Of a DNA stretch of 12,361 nt, positions 6,341-12,202 are shown one piece after another. The notes beneath the pieces are model-generated. The model was not told the origin of the DNA, did not search any database, and was given only the letters and a program-made list of their open reading frames with translations. The position numbers were made by a program, and so were the translations under genes. This DNA is from Planctomycetales bacterium (GTDB taxonomy: Bacteria; Planctomycetota; Phycisphaerae; SM23-33): NCBI GenBank assembly GCA_030642005.1, contig DAOWOP010000072.1:1-12361 (forward strand). Direction: 5' to 3'. The first letter of the stretch is position 1; each line of letters begins with the position of its first letter.

Positions 6341-7792
6341 CTACGGCACCCGGCTATTTCTTTGGTTTGGCTGACTGCTGTCCGCTGACCGCTTCTGTTC
6401 CAACACCGCCGCCGGGGCCAGGCGAATTTTGCCCCAGTCGGTCTTGAACTTCAGCAGGTGGCGGATAATCCTGCCGTCGCAGTCCACAAGGATAGCGCCC
6501 ATGCTCCTGTTGATAATGGCCGTCGTACCGTCAGGCAGGCGGCACACGCCGGTGGGCGCGGCATTGAACCCGTTGAACCTTTTCTCCCAGACGATCTTGC
6601 CTGCCCGATTTATCTCAAAGACTTGATTCTTGTCGAACTGGGCAATCAGCACATTACCGTTGCGAAGCCTTGCGGCGTCGTATGGGTATCTCAGCCCCGT
6701 CTTCTTCCAAACGATTTTTCCGGCGTTGTCAACCTCGACGACCCGGCCTCCGGTCGTCTCTGCAATAAGAGTATTCCCATTGTCCAGTCGCTGAACGGAG
6801 GCAGGCTGGCGCAAGCCTTTCTTTTGCCAGACGACCTTGCCGTCAGGAGTAATCTCCGAAACGTGCCCGGCGCGGGAGTAGGCGATCAGCCTGTTGCCGT
6901 TCGGCAGACATCGAATGTCATGAACAAACCCCTCGAAGCCGAGGTTCCGGCAATTCCATACCGGCTTGAAATCCGCGTCGTATCCCTCGACGTTCGGCGC
7001 ACCACGCATGGATCCCACGATCACGTTTCCGTTGGGCAATCCCACGGCGCAAGAGATCATCCTTCCGAACCTGTGCGACCATGCCGCCTTCCCGTCAACG
7101 CTCATGGCGGTGAGTGTCTTGCCCCTGGAATCGCATATCAGTATCCCGAACGGCTTGGGTTTCCGGGGGGTAAAGTCAGCCTGGTTTTCCTTCCACCACT
7201 GCCGCCACTTTTTGGCGGCCTTGGCACGATCATCGGATTCGTCATATGAATTATAGCCGAAGTTTTTCCCCATAACTCGCCGCAGGCCATACTCGGCTGT
7301 ATAACGAATGGAGTGCTTCGGGTAGTTCAATAATTCAATCAGCATCGCCACCACCTTCTTATCGCCGGCGGCGGCGAATGTGTCTATGGCGGGGATCAGT
7401 TCGGAAGTGATATTGTCGGCCTTGGCATGGAGGTCTTTGAGAGCGTGTTTCGCACGCGATGCGACTTCGGCGTCTTCGCTTTCGGCGACCTGGCTGATTC
7501 TGGGCAAAGCCCGAATATCCAGCCGGGAGAGTTTTTCCATTGCTGATTGTCTGACCTTCCAGCGGTTGCTGCCGAGGTCTGCGATAAGTTTTTCGATGTT
7601 TTGTTTTTCTTCCGGCGTGAGCGGGTCCAGAAATTGCCGCAGGACCGCCTTTGCATCAGCCAATTGTTTTTCGCTCGGCTGGGTCTGAGCATGGGGATTC
7701 TTCGCAGCCGGAGCCGCCGAGCAGATTTCCGCAAGTATCAGAAAAACTGATACATTGACGCCAAACGAAAAGAACGATTTCTTGTTTCTCAT
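6341..7792 (-). CDS. Secreted HEAT-repeat and beta-propeller (PQQ-like) protein
   Basis: A 483-residue exported protein with a signal peptide (basic MRNKK, hydrophobic 9-21, likely cleavage after a small-residue site near 25-28). Residues about 55-165 form HEAT-like helical repeats (IEKLIADLGSNRWKVRQSA, VVAMLIELLNYPKHSIRYTA). They end in a module RVMGKNFGYNSYDE ... AKKWRQWWKE (172-202). From about 213 a propeller follows with five blades spaced 40-45 residues apart, each carrying a LPNGN-type turn and hydrophobic strand (252, 297, 336, 376, 419) and a GK(I/V)VW strand. This resembles arylsulfotransferase/PQQ-like propellers but lacks visible catalytic residues; a binding or scaffold role is inferred. 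The frame is open upstream to 8128, but the signal peptide and promoter fix the start at 7792. The C-terminal 17 residues come from a heptamer repeat and the palindromic arm. The gene diverges from the Mla operon. Confidence 0.88.
   Translation of the reverse strand: MRNKKSFFSFGVNVSVFLILAEICSAAPAAKNPHAQTQPSEKQLADAKAVLRQFLDPLTPEEKQNIEKLIADLGSNRWKVRQSAMEKLSRLDIRALPRISQVAESEDAEVASRAKHALKDLHAKADNITSELIPAIDTFAAAGDKKVVAMLIELLNYPKHSIRYTAEYGLRRVMGKNFGYNSYDESDDRAKAAKKWRQWWKENQADFTPRKPKPFGILICDSRGKTLTAMSVDGKAAWSHRFGRMISCAVGLPNGNVIVGSMRGAPNVEGYDADFKPVWNCRNLGFEGFVHDIRCLPNGNRLIAYSRAGHVSEITPDGKVVWQKKGLRQPASVQRLDNGNTLIAETTGGRVVEVDNAGKIVWKKTGLRYPYDAARLRNGNVLIAQFDKNQVFEINRAGKIVWEKRFNGFNAAPTGVCRLPDGTTAIINRSMGAILVDCDGRIIRHLLKFKTDWGKIRLAPAAVLEQKRSADSSQPNQRNSRVP
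6372..6392 (-). repeat. Heptamer repeat at the 3' end of the propeller gene
   Basis: Three heptamers lie on the plus strand: TGACTGC, TGTCCGC, TGACCGC. Read on the minus strand they encode most of the tail RSADSSQ, just after the last propeller strand. This is a different heptamer family from that in valS. It suggests the native C terminus ended near LAPAAVLEQ and was extended by repeat sequence. Confidence 0.65.
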
Positions 7793-7798
7793 ACAATC

Positions 7799-7827
7799 AG
7801 GATAAGAATTCGTCCGAGAAGCGTCAA
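7799..7827 (-). promoter_or_regulatory. Sigma70-like promoter of the HEAT/propeller gene
   Basis: On the minus strand, TTGACG (7822-7827) lies 17 nt from TATCCT (7799-7804). Only 6 nt separate the -10 box from the ATG at 7792, so the predicted transcript would begin at or next to the start codon. This agrees with the absence of a Shine-Dalgarno sequence. Confidence 0.6.
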
Positions 7828-7859
7828 GGAATCCGGTGAACTCCGGGAGCGGGAAAACC

Positions 7860-7888
7860 TTGCAGGCTGACAGTCGGGGCAGTATGAT
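7860..7888 (+). promoter_or_regulatory. Sigma70-like promoter of the HEAT lipoprotein / Mla operon
   Basis: TTGCAG (7860-7865), a 17-nt spacer, and TATGAT (7883-7888). The ATG follows after 8 nt, again predicting a leaderless or nearly leaderless mRNA, and no Shine-Dalgarno is visible. It is divergent from the promoter at 7799-7827, with about 32 bp between the two -35 boxes, so a single regulator bound there could affect both. Confidence 0.6.
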
Positions 7889-7896
7889 TTCGCCGA

Positions 7897-8253
7897 ATGG
7901 CAGGGATACATCGAAATGTCGCCTTTGCATGTCTTTTTGTCGCCGTTCTGTCGGCAGGGTGTGAGAACTCTGCGAGTCTTTCAGCCGGTCTTCAGAGCGA
8001 ACTGGGTTCGGAGCGGTCAGCCGCCTGTATCTGGGCCGGACAGTCCAGAAATGAATCGGTCCTGCCTCTGCTGGTCGAGCGGTTGGATGATACGGATGCG
8101 GACGTTCGCCTTTTTGCGATTGGCGCATTGAAGAAGATCACAGGTCTGGACCTTGGATACCGCTGCTATGCCTCGCCGTCCGCTCGTGCCGAGGCGGTGC
8201 TGCGATGGCGCAAGTGGCTTGCAGATCGGCAGGAGGCCAAAAGTGGAGGCTGA
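7897..8253 (+). CDS. Small HEAT-repeat lipoprotein
   Basis: A 118-residue protein with a lipoprotein-type signal: MAGIHRN, hydrophobic FACLFVAVL, and lipobox LSAGC with Cys22 as the expected lipidated residue, although Ser rather than Leu is at -3. The mature part has one or two HEAT-like helices (VLPLLVERLDDTDADVRLFAI, about 55-75). It then has ALKKITGLDLGYRCY ... AVLRWRKWLADRQ, a module also present at the end of the HEAT region of the divergent propeller protein. This is the first gene of the probable Mla operon and overlaps the kinase gene by 11 bp. Its molecular role is unknown; an envelope protein linked to the neighbouring lipid transporter or to the propeller protein is possible. The ATG at 7897 is the only start that keeps the whole signal peptide. 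Confidence 0.8.
   Translation: MAGIHRNVAFACLFVAVLSAGCENSASLSAGLQSELGSERSAACIWAGQSRNESVLPLLVERLDDTDADVRLFAIGALKKITGLDLGYRCYASPSARAEAVLRWRKWLADRQEAKSGG
8231..8236 (+). promoter_or_regulatory. Strong Shine-Dalgarno fixing the kinase start
   Basis: A full AGGAGG lies 6 nt before the GTG at 8243, within the end of the lipoprotein gene. It decides the GTG over upstream in-frame starts (from 8153) and points to translational coupling. Confidence 0.88.
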
Positions 8254-8689
8254 ATATCGACCCGTGTCAAACTTCCCCGACTCTTCGATTAAACTGTCCA
8301 TCGTCTCGACGCCGGCGCATCTTCCGGTGGTCAGGGCGACAGTGGAGAGCGTATGCAAACTGATGGAATTCGACGAGCCGACCCGCGGCGATATTGTTTT
8401 GGCAGTGGACGAGGCCTTGGCAAATGTGATAAAACACGCCTATCAAGGCGCGAACGATAAACCCATCGAGATAGCCTTGCGTAGCGTCGGCGGCGATAAA
8501 ACCGCCCTGAAAATCGAACTGCGCGACTGGGGCGAACAGGCGGAACCCGCCAAGATAAAGTCGCGCGACCTCGACGACGTCAGGCCGGGCGGGCTGGGAG
8601 TTCATATCATGGCCCGCTGTATGAACGAGGTGAACTACGTTCATGCACCTGACGGAGGAACGCTTCTGACAATGATCAAGACGCTGTAG
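8243..8689 (+). CDS. RsbW/SpoIIAB-type serine kinase (anti-sigma factor-like)
   Basis: A 148-residue GHKL-fold ATPase of the HATPase_c_2 group. Family members bind and inhibit a partner, classically a sigma factor, and phosphorylate a STAS antagonist on serine. The N box is IVLAVDEALANVIKHAY (51-67) with Glu57 and Asn61; the G1 region is LRDWGEQAEP (93-102) with Asp95; the G2 box is PGGLGVHIM (115-123). The C terminus GGTLLTMIKTL is the usual last strand. The length is normal for the family. The GTG start overlaps the lipoprotein gene by 11 bp, and the STAS gene begins 15 nt after the stop, so kinase and substrate are likely a cognate pair. No sigma factor gene is in the window, and the genes that follow encode a lipid transporter, so the regulated target is open. 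Confidence 0.9.
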   Translation: MEAEYRPVSNFPDSSIKLSIVSTPAHLPVVRATVESVCKLMEFDEPTRGDIVLAVDEALANVIKHAYQGANDKPIEIALRSVGGDKTALKIELRDWGEQAEPAKIKSRDLDDVRPGGLGVHIMARCMNEVNYVHAPDGGTLLTMIKTL

Positions 8690-8704
8690 GTACTGGAGCA
8701 ACAA

Positions 8705-9061
8705 ATGACAGAGACGGGAAATCCGATTCAAAATGTTCGGTGGCTCGATGCTGAAAAGACTGTGGTCGTCGTTGAGGCAGCCGGTGAGATCGACCTCCAC
8801 AGGAGCGCCGCTTTCCAGGAAGCACTGCTGGAACCGCTGAAAAAACATCCCCAGCGAATGATAGTCGATATGACGGGGGTCTCGTATATGGATTCATCCG
8901 GCGTGGCGTCGCTGGTCAAACTCCTCTCTCGCGTCCGGCGCGACAAGATTAATTTGAGACTGGCCGGGCTTACGCCGCGAGTCCGAAACGTCTTTGAAAT
9001 AACCCGTCTGGACACCGTCTTCGAACTATATCCCAGCCTGCAGGAGGCCATTGATTCGTGA
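8705..9061 (+). CDS. STAS-domain protein: anti-sigma antagonist or MlaB-like subunit
   Basis: A 118-residue single STAS domain. It has the N-terminal strands VVVVEAAGEIDLHRS (19-34), the core MIVDMTGVSYMDSSGVASL (52-70) and a helical end FEITRLDTVFELYPSLQEAI. The DSSG motif (63-66) matches the serine phosphorylated in SpoIIAA/RsbV; by that alignment Ser65 is the acceptor, with Ser64 beside it. In the E. coli Mla complex a STAS protein, MlaB, binds the ATPase MlaF and is needed for its activity. Here the gene overlaps mlaE by 4 bp (GTGA), so a role as the MlaB-like subunit is plausible. The upstream kinase points instead, or in addition, to partner switching. A GGAG lies 6 nt before the ATG. 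Confidence 0.9.
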   Translation: MTETGNPIQNVRWLDAEKTVVVVEAAGEIDLHRSAAFQEALLEPLKKHPQRMIVDMTGVSYMDSSGVASLVKLLSRVRRDKINLRLAGLTPRVRNVFEITRLDTVFELYPSLQEAIDS

Positions 9062-9870
9062 GCGACCACGCAGCCCAACGCAATTTTGTCGAGGCGGTCG
9101 GCGCCCGTGTGCTTGGGGGTGTCTGTTACCTCGGCGGGATAACGATCCTGCTGGGCCGGGCGGTCAGCGTATCGCGGGCGACACTGGCCCGCAGTTCGGG
9201 ACGGGACGCGCTGATCGTGCAAATGGTCCGCGTCGGCGTCCGCAGCGTCGGAATCGTCTGCCTGGTACAAATCTTTATCGGTGTTATCCTTGCGCTTCAA
9301 TTGGCCCCGCCGCTGGAACCTTGGGGGCAGGTCGAGATGATCGCCAACATCATCGGAATCGCCGGCTTCAGGATGCTTGGTCCTATCCTCACCGCCGTTG
9401 TTCTCAGCGGTTTTGCCGGGGCATCCATCGCCGCCGAACTTGGTACGATGGTCGTGGCCGAGGAAATCGAGGCGCTTCAGGCTCACGCACTGAATCCGGT
9501 GCGATTCCTGATTGTTCCGAGGTTGCTGGCGACTTTCGTGATGATGATCCTCCTGACGATCATCGCCAACTGGATGATTGCCATAGGCGGGTACGTTACC
9601 GCGCTGGCGGTACTGGACCCGGAAGTATCCGAGGGATACTGGTCGTTGATGCGGGACCAACTCCGCCTGCGCGACTTCGCCAGCGGACTGATAATGGCCG
9701 GCGTATTCGGGGTGCTGATAAGCCTGATTGCCTGCTACGAAGGGCTGCGAGTCCGCGGTGGGGCAGAGGGCGTCGGAAAGGCCACTACTATGACCGTGGT
9801 CTATTCAATAGTCAGTATCGTCCTGGCAGCCGGTGTTTTTACGGCGATCTTCTATGTCTTCGGGTTCTAA
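9058..9870 (+). CDS. mlaE: MlaE-family phospholipid ABC transporter permease
   Basis: A 270-residue inner-membrane subunit that moves phospholipid between the inner membrane and the MCE protein, powered by MlaF. Hydrophobic segments lie at about 62-82 (VGIVCLVQIFIGVILAL), 93-120, 146-180 (FLIVPRLLATFVMMILLTIIANWMI, as a membrane span), 210-230 and 245-268. Family hallmarks are GASIAAELGTMVVAEEI followed by ALNPVRFLIVPRLLA, and the C-terminal YEGLRVRGGAEGVGKATTM. The length is typical (about 260-270). The GTG start overlaps the STAS stop in GTGA, with AGGAGG 10 nt upstream, indicating translational coupling. The stop codon directly abuts the mlaF ATG. Confidence 0.95.
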   Translation: MSDHAAQRNFVEAVGARVLGGVCYLGGITILLGRAVSVSRATLARSSGRDALIVQMVRVGVRSVGIVCLVQIFIGVILALQLAPPLEPWGQVEMIANIIGIAGFRMLGPILTAVVLSGFAGASIAAELGTMVVAEEIEALQAHALNPVRFLIVPRLLATFVMMILLTIIANWMIAIGGYVTALAVLDPEVSEGYWSLMRDQLRLRDFASGLIMAGVFGVLISLIACYEGLRVRGGAEGVGKATTMTVVYSIVSIVLAAGVFTAIFYVFGF

Positions 9871-10749
9871 ATGACACAAACGGACACCGACAATTCAACT
9901 AATGCACCAATTTCGGTCAAGCCGGTGATTCGGGTAGTGGACCTGGTCAAGCGGTTCAGCGGCAGGGCGGTGCTGGACGGAATCAATCTGGCGGTCCACA
10001 AGGGCGAGACAATCGTCATCATGGGCGGCTCGGGGTGCGGAAAGAGCACGCTGCTTCGACACATGATCGGCTCACTTTTCCCGGAGGAGGGGCGGGTCGA
10101 ACTGCTGGGCAGGAACCTCAACGAACTTGACGAGCCGGACCTCAACGCACTTCGCCTGCGGTTCGGGATACTGTTTCAATCGGGCGCTCTTTTCAACTCG
10201 ATGACAGTCGGCGAGAACGTCGCCTTGCCGCTGCGAGAACATACAAACCTCGACGAACAGACAATCGACATAATGGTAACGATAAAACTCGAACAGGTCG
10301 GCCTGCGCGAAGCCGCCGACCTGATGCCCGCGGAAATCTCCGGCGGGATGAAAAAACGCGCCGGACTCGCCCGCGCTATCGCGCTGGACCCGGAAATACT
10401 CTTTTACGACGAACCGTCCGCCGGGCTGGACCCGGTAACGTCGGCAGAAATAGACCAACTGGTAATGGACCTGTCCGGCAAACTCGGCGTTACCAGCGTG
10501 GTTGTTACGCACGAGATGGATTCCGCCTTTCGCATCGCCGACCGTATGGCCATGCTGGACCGCGGAAAGATGATCAAGATCGCCCCGCGAAGCGAATTCG
10601 AGGCGATACGCGACGGGCAAGCCACCGGAGATGAAGGGACGGACCTGATACGCCAGTTCCTCCGGGGCGATTCGGAAGGACCGATAACGGCCAGGCGGCT
10701 TTCCACCGGCTACGAGGAAGATATTCTCGAGGCAGCCTGGGAAGAATAA
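9871..10749 (+). CDS. mlaF: MlaF-type phospholipid transport ATP-binding protein
   Basis: A 292-residue ABC ATPase that drives MlaE. Walker A is GGSGCGKST (52-60), the Q loop is FQSGALF (Gln103), the signature is EISGGMKKRAGLARA (155-169), Walker B with catalytic Glu is ILFYDEPSAGLDP (176-188; Asp180, Glu181), and the H loop is VTHEM (His214). The SGGM signature followed by KKRAGLARA, and the FQ-SGALFNSMTV segment, are typical of the Mla/Ttg2A subgroup. The last 35-40 residues (SEGPITARRLSTGYEEDILEAAWEE pattern) extend beyond the core. In MlaFEDB the C-terminal part of MlaF takes part in subunit contacts, so this tail may bind a partner. The start follows the mlaE stop with no gap and has no clear ribosome-binding site, so it depends on coupling. 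Confidence 0.95.
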   Translation: MTQTDTDNSTNAPISVKPVIRVVDLVKRFSGRAVLDGINLAVHKGETIVIMGGSGCGKSTLLRHMIGSLFPEEGRVELLGRNLNELDEPDLNALRLRFGILFQSGALFNSMTVGENVALPLREHTNLDEQTIDIMVTIKLEQVGLREAADLMPAEISGGMKKRAGLARAIALDPEILFYDEPSAGLDPVTSAEIDQLVMDLSGKLGVTSVVVTHEMDSAFRIADRMAMLDRGKMIKIAPRSEFEAIRDGQATGDEGTDLIRQFLRGDSEGPITARRLSTGYEEDILEAAWEE

Positions 10750-10753
10750 ATAA

Positions 10754-10854
10754 ATTGCGGACTTGTCCCGGCGTAGCCTTTGGCGAAGCCGGATTGCGGA
10801 TTGCGGATTTCTTTTTTTACCTAATCCCAAGCCCCTAGTCCCTAATCCCTTTCT
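10754..10854. repeat. Two heptamer families and a hairpin in the mlaF-mlaD spacer
   Basis: ATTGCGG occurs at 10754-10760 and in tandem at 10793-10799 and 10800-10806. The copies flank a hairpin (CCGGCGTAGCC, TTT, GGCGAAGCCGG; 10768-10792) with two mismatches. After a T-rich stretch (10810-10818) come five phased heptamers: CCTAATC, CCAAGCC, CCTAGTC, CCTAATC, CCTTTCT (10820-10854). The spacer breaks an otherwise tightly packed operon. The hairpin could attenuate transcription or protect mRNA ends, but the U-rich run is 17 nt away from it. Confidence 0.75.
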
Positions 10855-10857
10855 TTT

Positions 10858-10861
10858 GGAG
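10858..10861 (+). promoter_or_regulatory. Ribosome-binding site fixing the mlaD start
   Basis: GGAG lies 6 nt before the ATG at 10868. It supports this start over the upstream TTG at 10763, whose extension would be translated from heptamer repeats. Confidence 0.78.
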
Positions 10862-10867
10862 ATTGCG

Positions 10868-12070
10868 ATGGTGAAGCGACAACATAACGAGTTTGCGGCT
10901 GGGCTGTTCGTCCTGATTGCCCTTGGAGCCGGTATCGCGGTGCTGGTATGGCTGGGCGCTGCTGAGGTTTTCAGCCCGGCCAGGGGACTGGCGACGTTCT
11001 ACGTGGACGAATCCAGCGGCGACATCGGACTGGAAAAAGGCAGTTTCCTGGTCATCGCCGGTAAGGAAATGGGCAAGGTCATCAAGACCACCTATCAGCC
11101 GGAAAATAGCAGAACCCTCTATGTCGTCAAGTTGGACCGCGAAGATGTGAAGGTCTATTCCGACGGACAGGCGCACGTCGCCGCCGGGCTTGTCGGGGGC
11201 GGAAGGCTCGTAGTTACCAACCGGGGAACGCCGGAGGCGGGACCGGCCGACGAGAAAAAACCCGTCGAAATCACCGGCGGACTTGACCGGGCAATGGGCG
11301 ACATCGCAGCCGCCGTCGAAAGCCTCAAAAAAGTCGCCGAAACCGTCGAGCAACAAATGAACACCGAACAAGCAGACACTCTGCTGGCGAAGATTCATAC
11401 CATCCTCGACGACCTGAAAACGACCTCGACCCAGGTGGTGCAAATCGCCGCCAAGGTCTATGGCGAAGTAGATACCGCAAATAAAGCCTCAGTGCTCGCC
11501 AAGGCCCATCAGACGATGGACGATATAAACCAGATGTCAAGCGATGCAAAACCCAAGGTCAGCGAAGCCATGACGTCGGTGGTTAACATCACGGGAAAGA
11601 TTGAAAAGTACACCGACAAGGACATCGCCGACCTGCTTATCGATTTTCGCAAGAGCACTACAAAACTTATCGAGATAGCCGACGACTTCAAGGCTGTCTC
11701 CGCTACAACCAGGGACATCGTCGTCCTCAACCGCGGAAATCTGGATGAGATGATAATGAACATGAAGTCGGTGTCGCTGAACCTCAACGCCGCCGCCAAG
11801 GAGATCCGCCGCAACCCCTGGCGCTTGCTGGCCAAGCCGTCCGAGAAGGAGGAGCGAACGCAGAACATCTACGACGCTGCCCGCGCCTTCGCCGAGGGTG
11901 CAGAGCAACTGGACGACGCACTCGTCCGTCTAAAAGCCCTTCGCGGCGCCAGGCCCGCCGGCGTAAAGACCGACGACCCGGAACTAATCAAAATCCGCAA
12001 GCACCTCCAGACAACATTCGAAAAATTCCGCACCGCAGAAGATGCACTGTGGAAGGAAGTAACGAAATAG
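10868..12070 (+). CDS. mlaD: MlaD-family MCE-domain lipid transport protein
   Basis: A 400-residue, inner-membrane-anchored, periplasmic substrate-binding subunit that receives or delivers phospholipids for MlaFE. The N terminus is a short basic cytoplasmic stretch (MVKRQHNE) and one transmembrane helix (about 9-31). The MCE domain follows (about 36-120), with the strand/turn pattern GLATFYVDESSGDIGLEKGS and the core SFLVIAGKEMGKVIKTTY, ending in GGGRLVVTNRGTPEAG. The remaining 270 residues are mainly long amphipathic helices (AVESLKKVAETVEQQM, DLLIDFRKSTTKLIEIADDF), consistent with a coiled-coil tube or tether. The segment AAKEIRRNPWRLLAKPSEKE (about 311-330) is a typical late motif in longer MCE proteins. 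It is much longer than E. coli MlaD (about 180 residues). Last gene of the operon; an intrinsic terminator lies 133 nt downstream. Confidence 0.92.
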   Translation: MVKRQHNEFAAGLFVLIALGAGIAVLVWLGAAEVFSPARGLATFYVDESSGDIGLEKGSFLVIAGKEMGKVIKTTYQPENSRTLYVVKLDREDVKVYSDGQAHVAAGLVGGGRLVVTNRGTPEAGPADEKKPVEITGGLDRAMGDIAAAVESLKKVAETVEQQMNTEQADTLLAKIHTILDDLKTTSTQVVQIAAKVYGEVDTANKASVLAKAHQTMDDINQMSSDAKPKVSEAMTSVVNITGKIEKYTDKDIADLLIDFRKSTTKLIEIADDFKAVSATTRDIVVLNRGNLDEMIMNMKSVSLNLNAAAKEIRRNPWRLLAKPSEKEERTQNIYDAARAFAEGAEQLDDALVRLKALRGARPAGVKTDDPELIKIRKHLQTTFEKFRTAEDALWKEVTK

Positions 12071-12071
12071 A

Positions 12072-12194
12072 CGGTTGATCGGTTGACTCGTGCTACGTAG
12101 CGAAGAGCTTTGCTCTGCGAAGCCGCTACGCAAAGCAGAATCGCTACTTCGCAGAGTAGTATCGGTTGATCGGTTGATTGGTTGACTGGTTCGT
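12072..12194. repeat. Octamer direct repeats flanking a hairpin-rich core
   Basis: Two octamers (CGGTTGAT, CGGTTGAC; 12072-12087) on the left and four (CGGTTGAT twice, TGGTTGAC, TGGTTCGT; 12163-12194) on the right enclose a 75-nt core. In the core, CTCTGCGAAG (12113-12122) pairs perfectly with CTTCGCAGAG (12147-12156). An alternative local hairpin AGAGC-TTT-GCTCT (12104-12116) sits inside GTAGCG (12097-12102) / CGCTAC (12124-12129). The two folds exclude each other. The core resembles the hairpin at 10768-10792 (both contain CGTAGC and GCGAAGCC), so it may be one dispersed palindromic family. Confidence 0.75.
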
Positions 12195-12202
12195 AACGAA
12201 AG

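Larger units (their letters stand above)
5950..6347. repeat. Nested near-palindromic element of about 400 bp (MITE-like)
   Basis: Outer arms 5950-5976 and 6321-6347 are inverted repeats matching at 25 of 27 positions. A second pair, 6033-6049 and 6256-6272, is perfect over 17 bp. A third, 6134-6158 and 6172-6196, matches at 24 of 25. The sequence between the pairs is also weakly complementary: the stretch around 5991-6020 resembles the reverse complement of about 6292-6320, and 6081-6100 resembles that of about 6240-6255. The left half also carries a direct duplication of TTCCCCGTCGCC (6029-6040 and 6068-6079). The whole block fills the spacer between convergent nfi and the propeller gene, and its outer arms reach both stop codons. 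No transposase is present. A MITE, a decayed inverted duplication, a bidirectional terminator and a structured RNA are all possible. Confidence 0.8.

Noticed and set aside
5950..6347. Complete insertion sequence
   Set aside because: There is no transposase reading frame. At most this is a non-autonomous MITE-like element, and I saw no convincing target-site duplication.
7793..8128. N-terminal extension of the HEAT/propeller gene by 112 codons
   Set aside because: It runs antisense through the promoter region and the lipoprotein gene. The signal peptide begins at the ATG at 7792, right behind a good promoter.
8153..8242. Upstream in-frame start for the kinase gene
   Set aside because: The extension overlaps most of the lipoprotein end and has arginine-rich, shadow-like sequence. 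AGGAGG 6 nt before the GTG at 8243 fixes the start.
8728..9660. Long minus-strand open frame (310 codons) opposite STAS and mlaE
   Set aside because: It has low-complexity composition rich in Asp, His and Gln and lies antisense to well supported STAS and MlaE motifs.
10763..10867. TTG start for mlaD 35 codons upstream
   Set aside because: The extension is translated from heptamer repeats and a hairpin, while the ATG at 10868 has GGAG at proper spacing and gives a normal MlaD N terminus.
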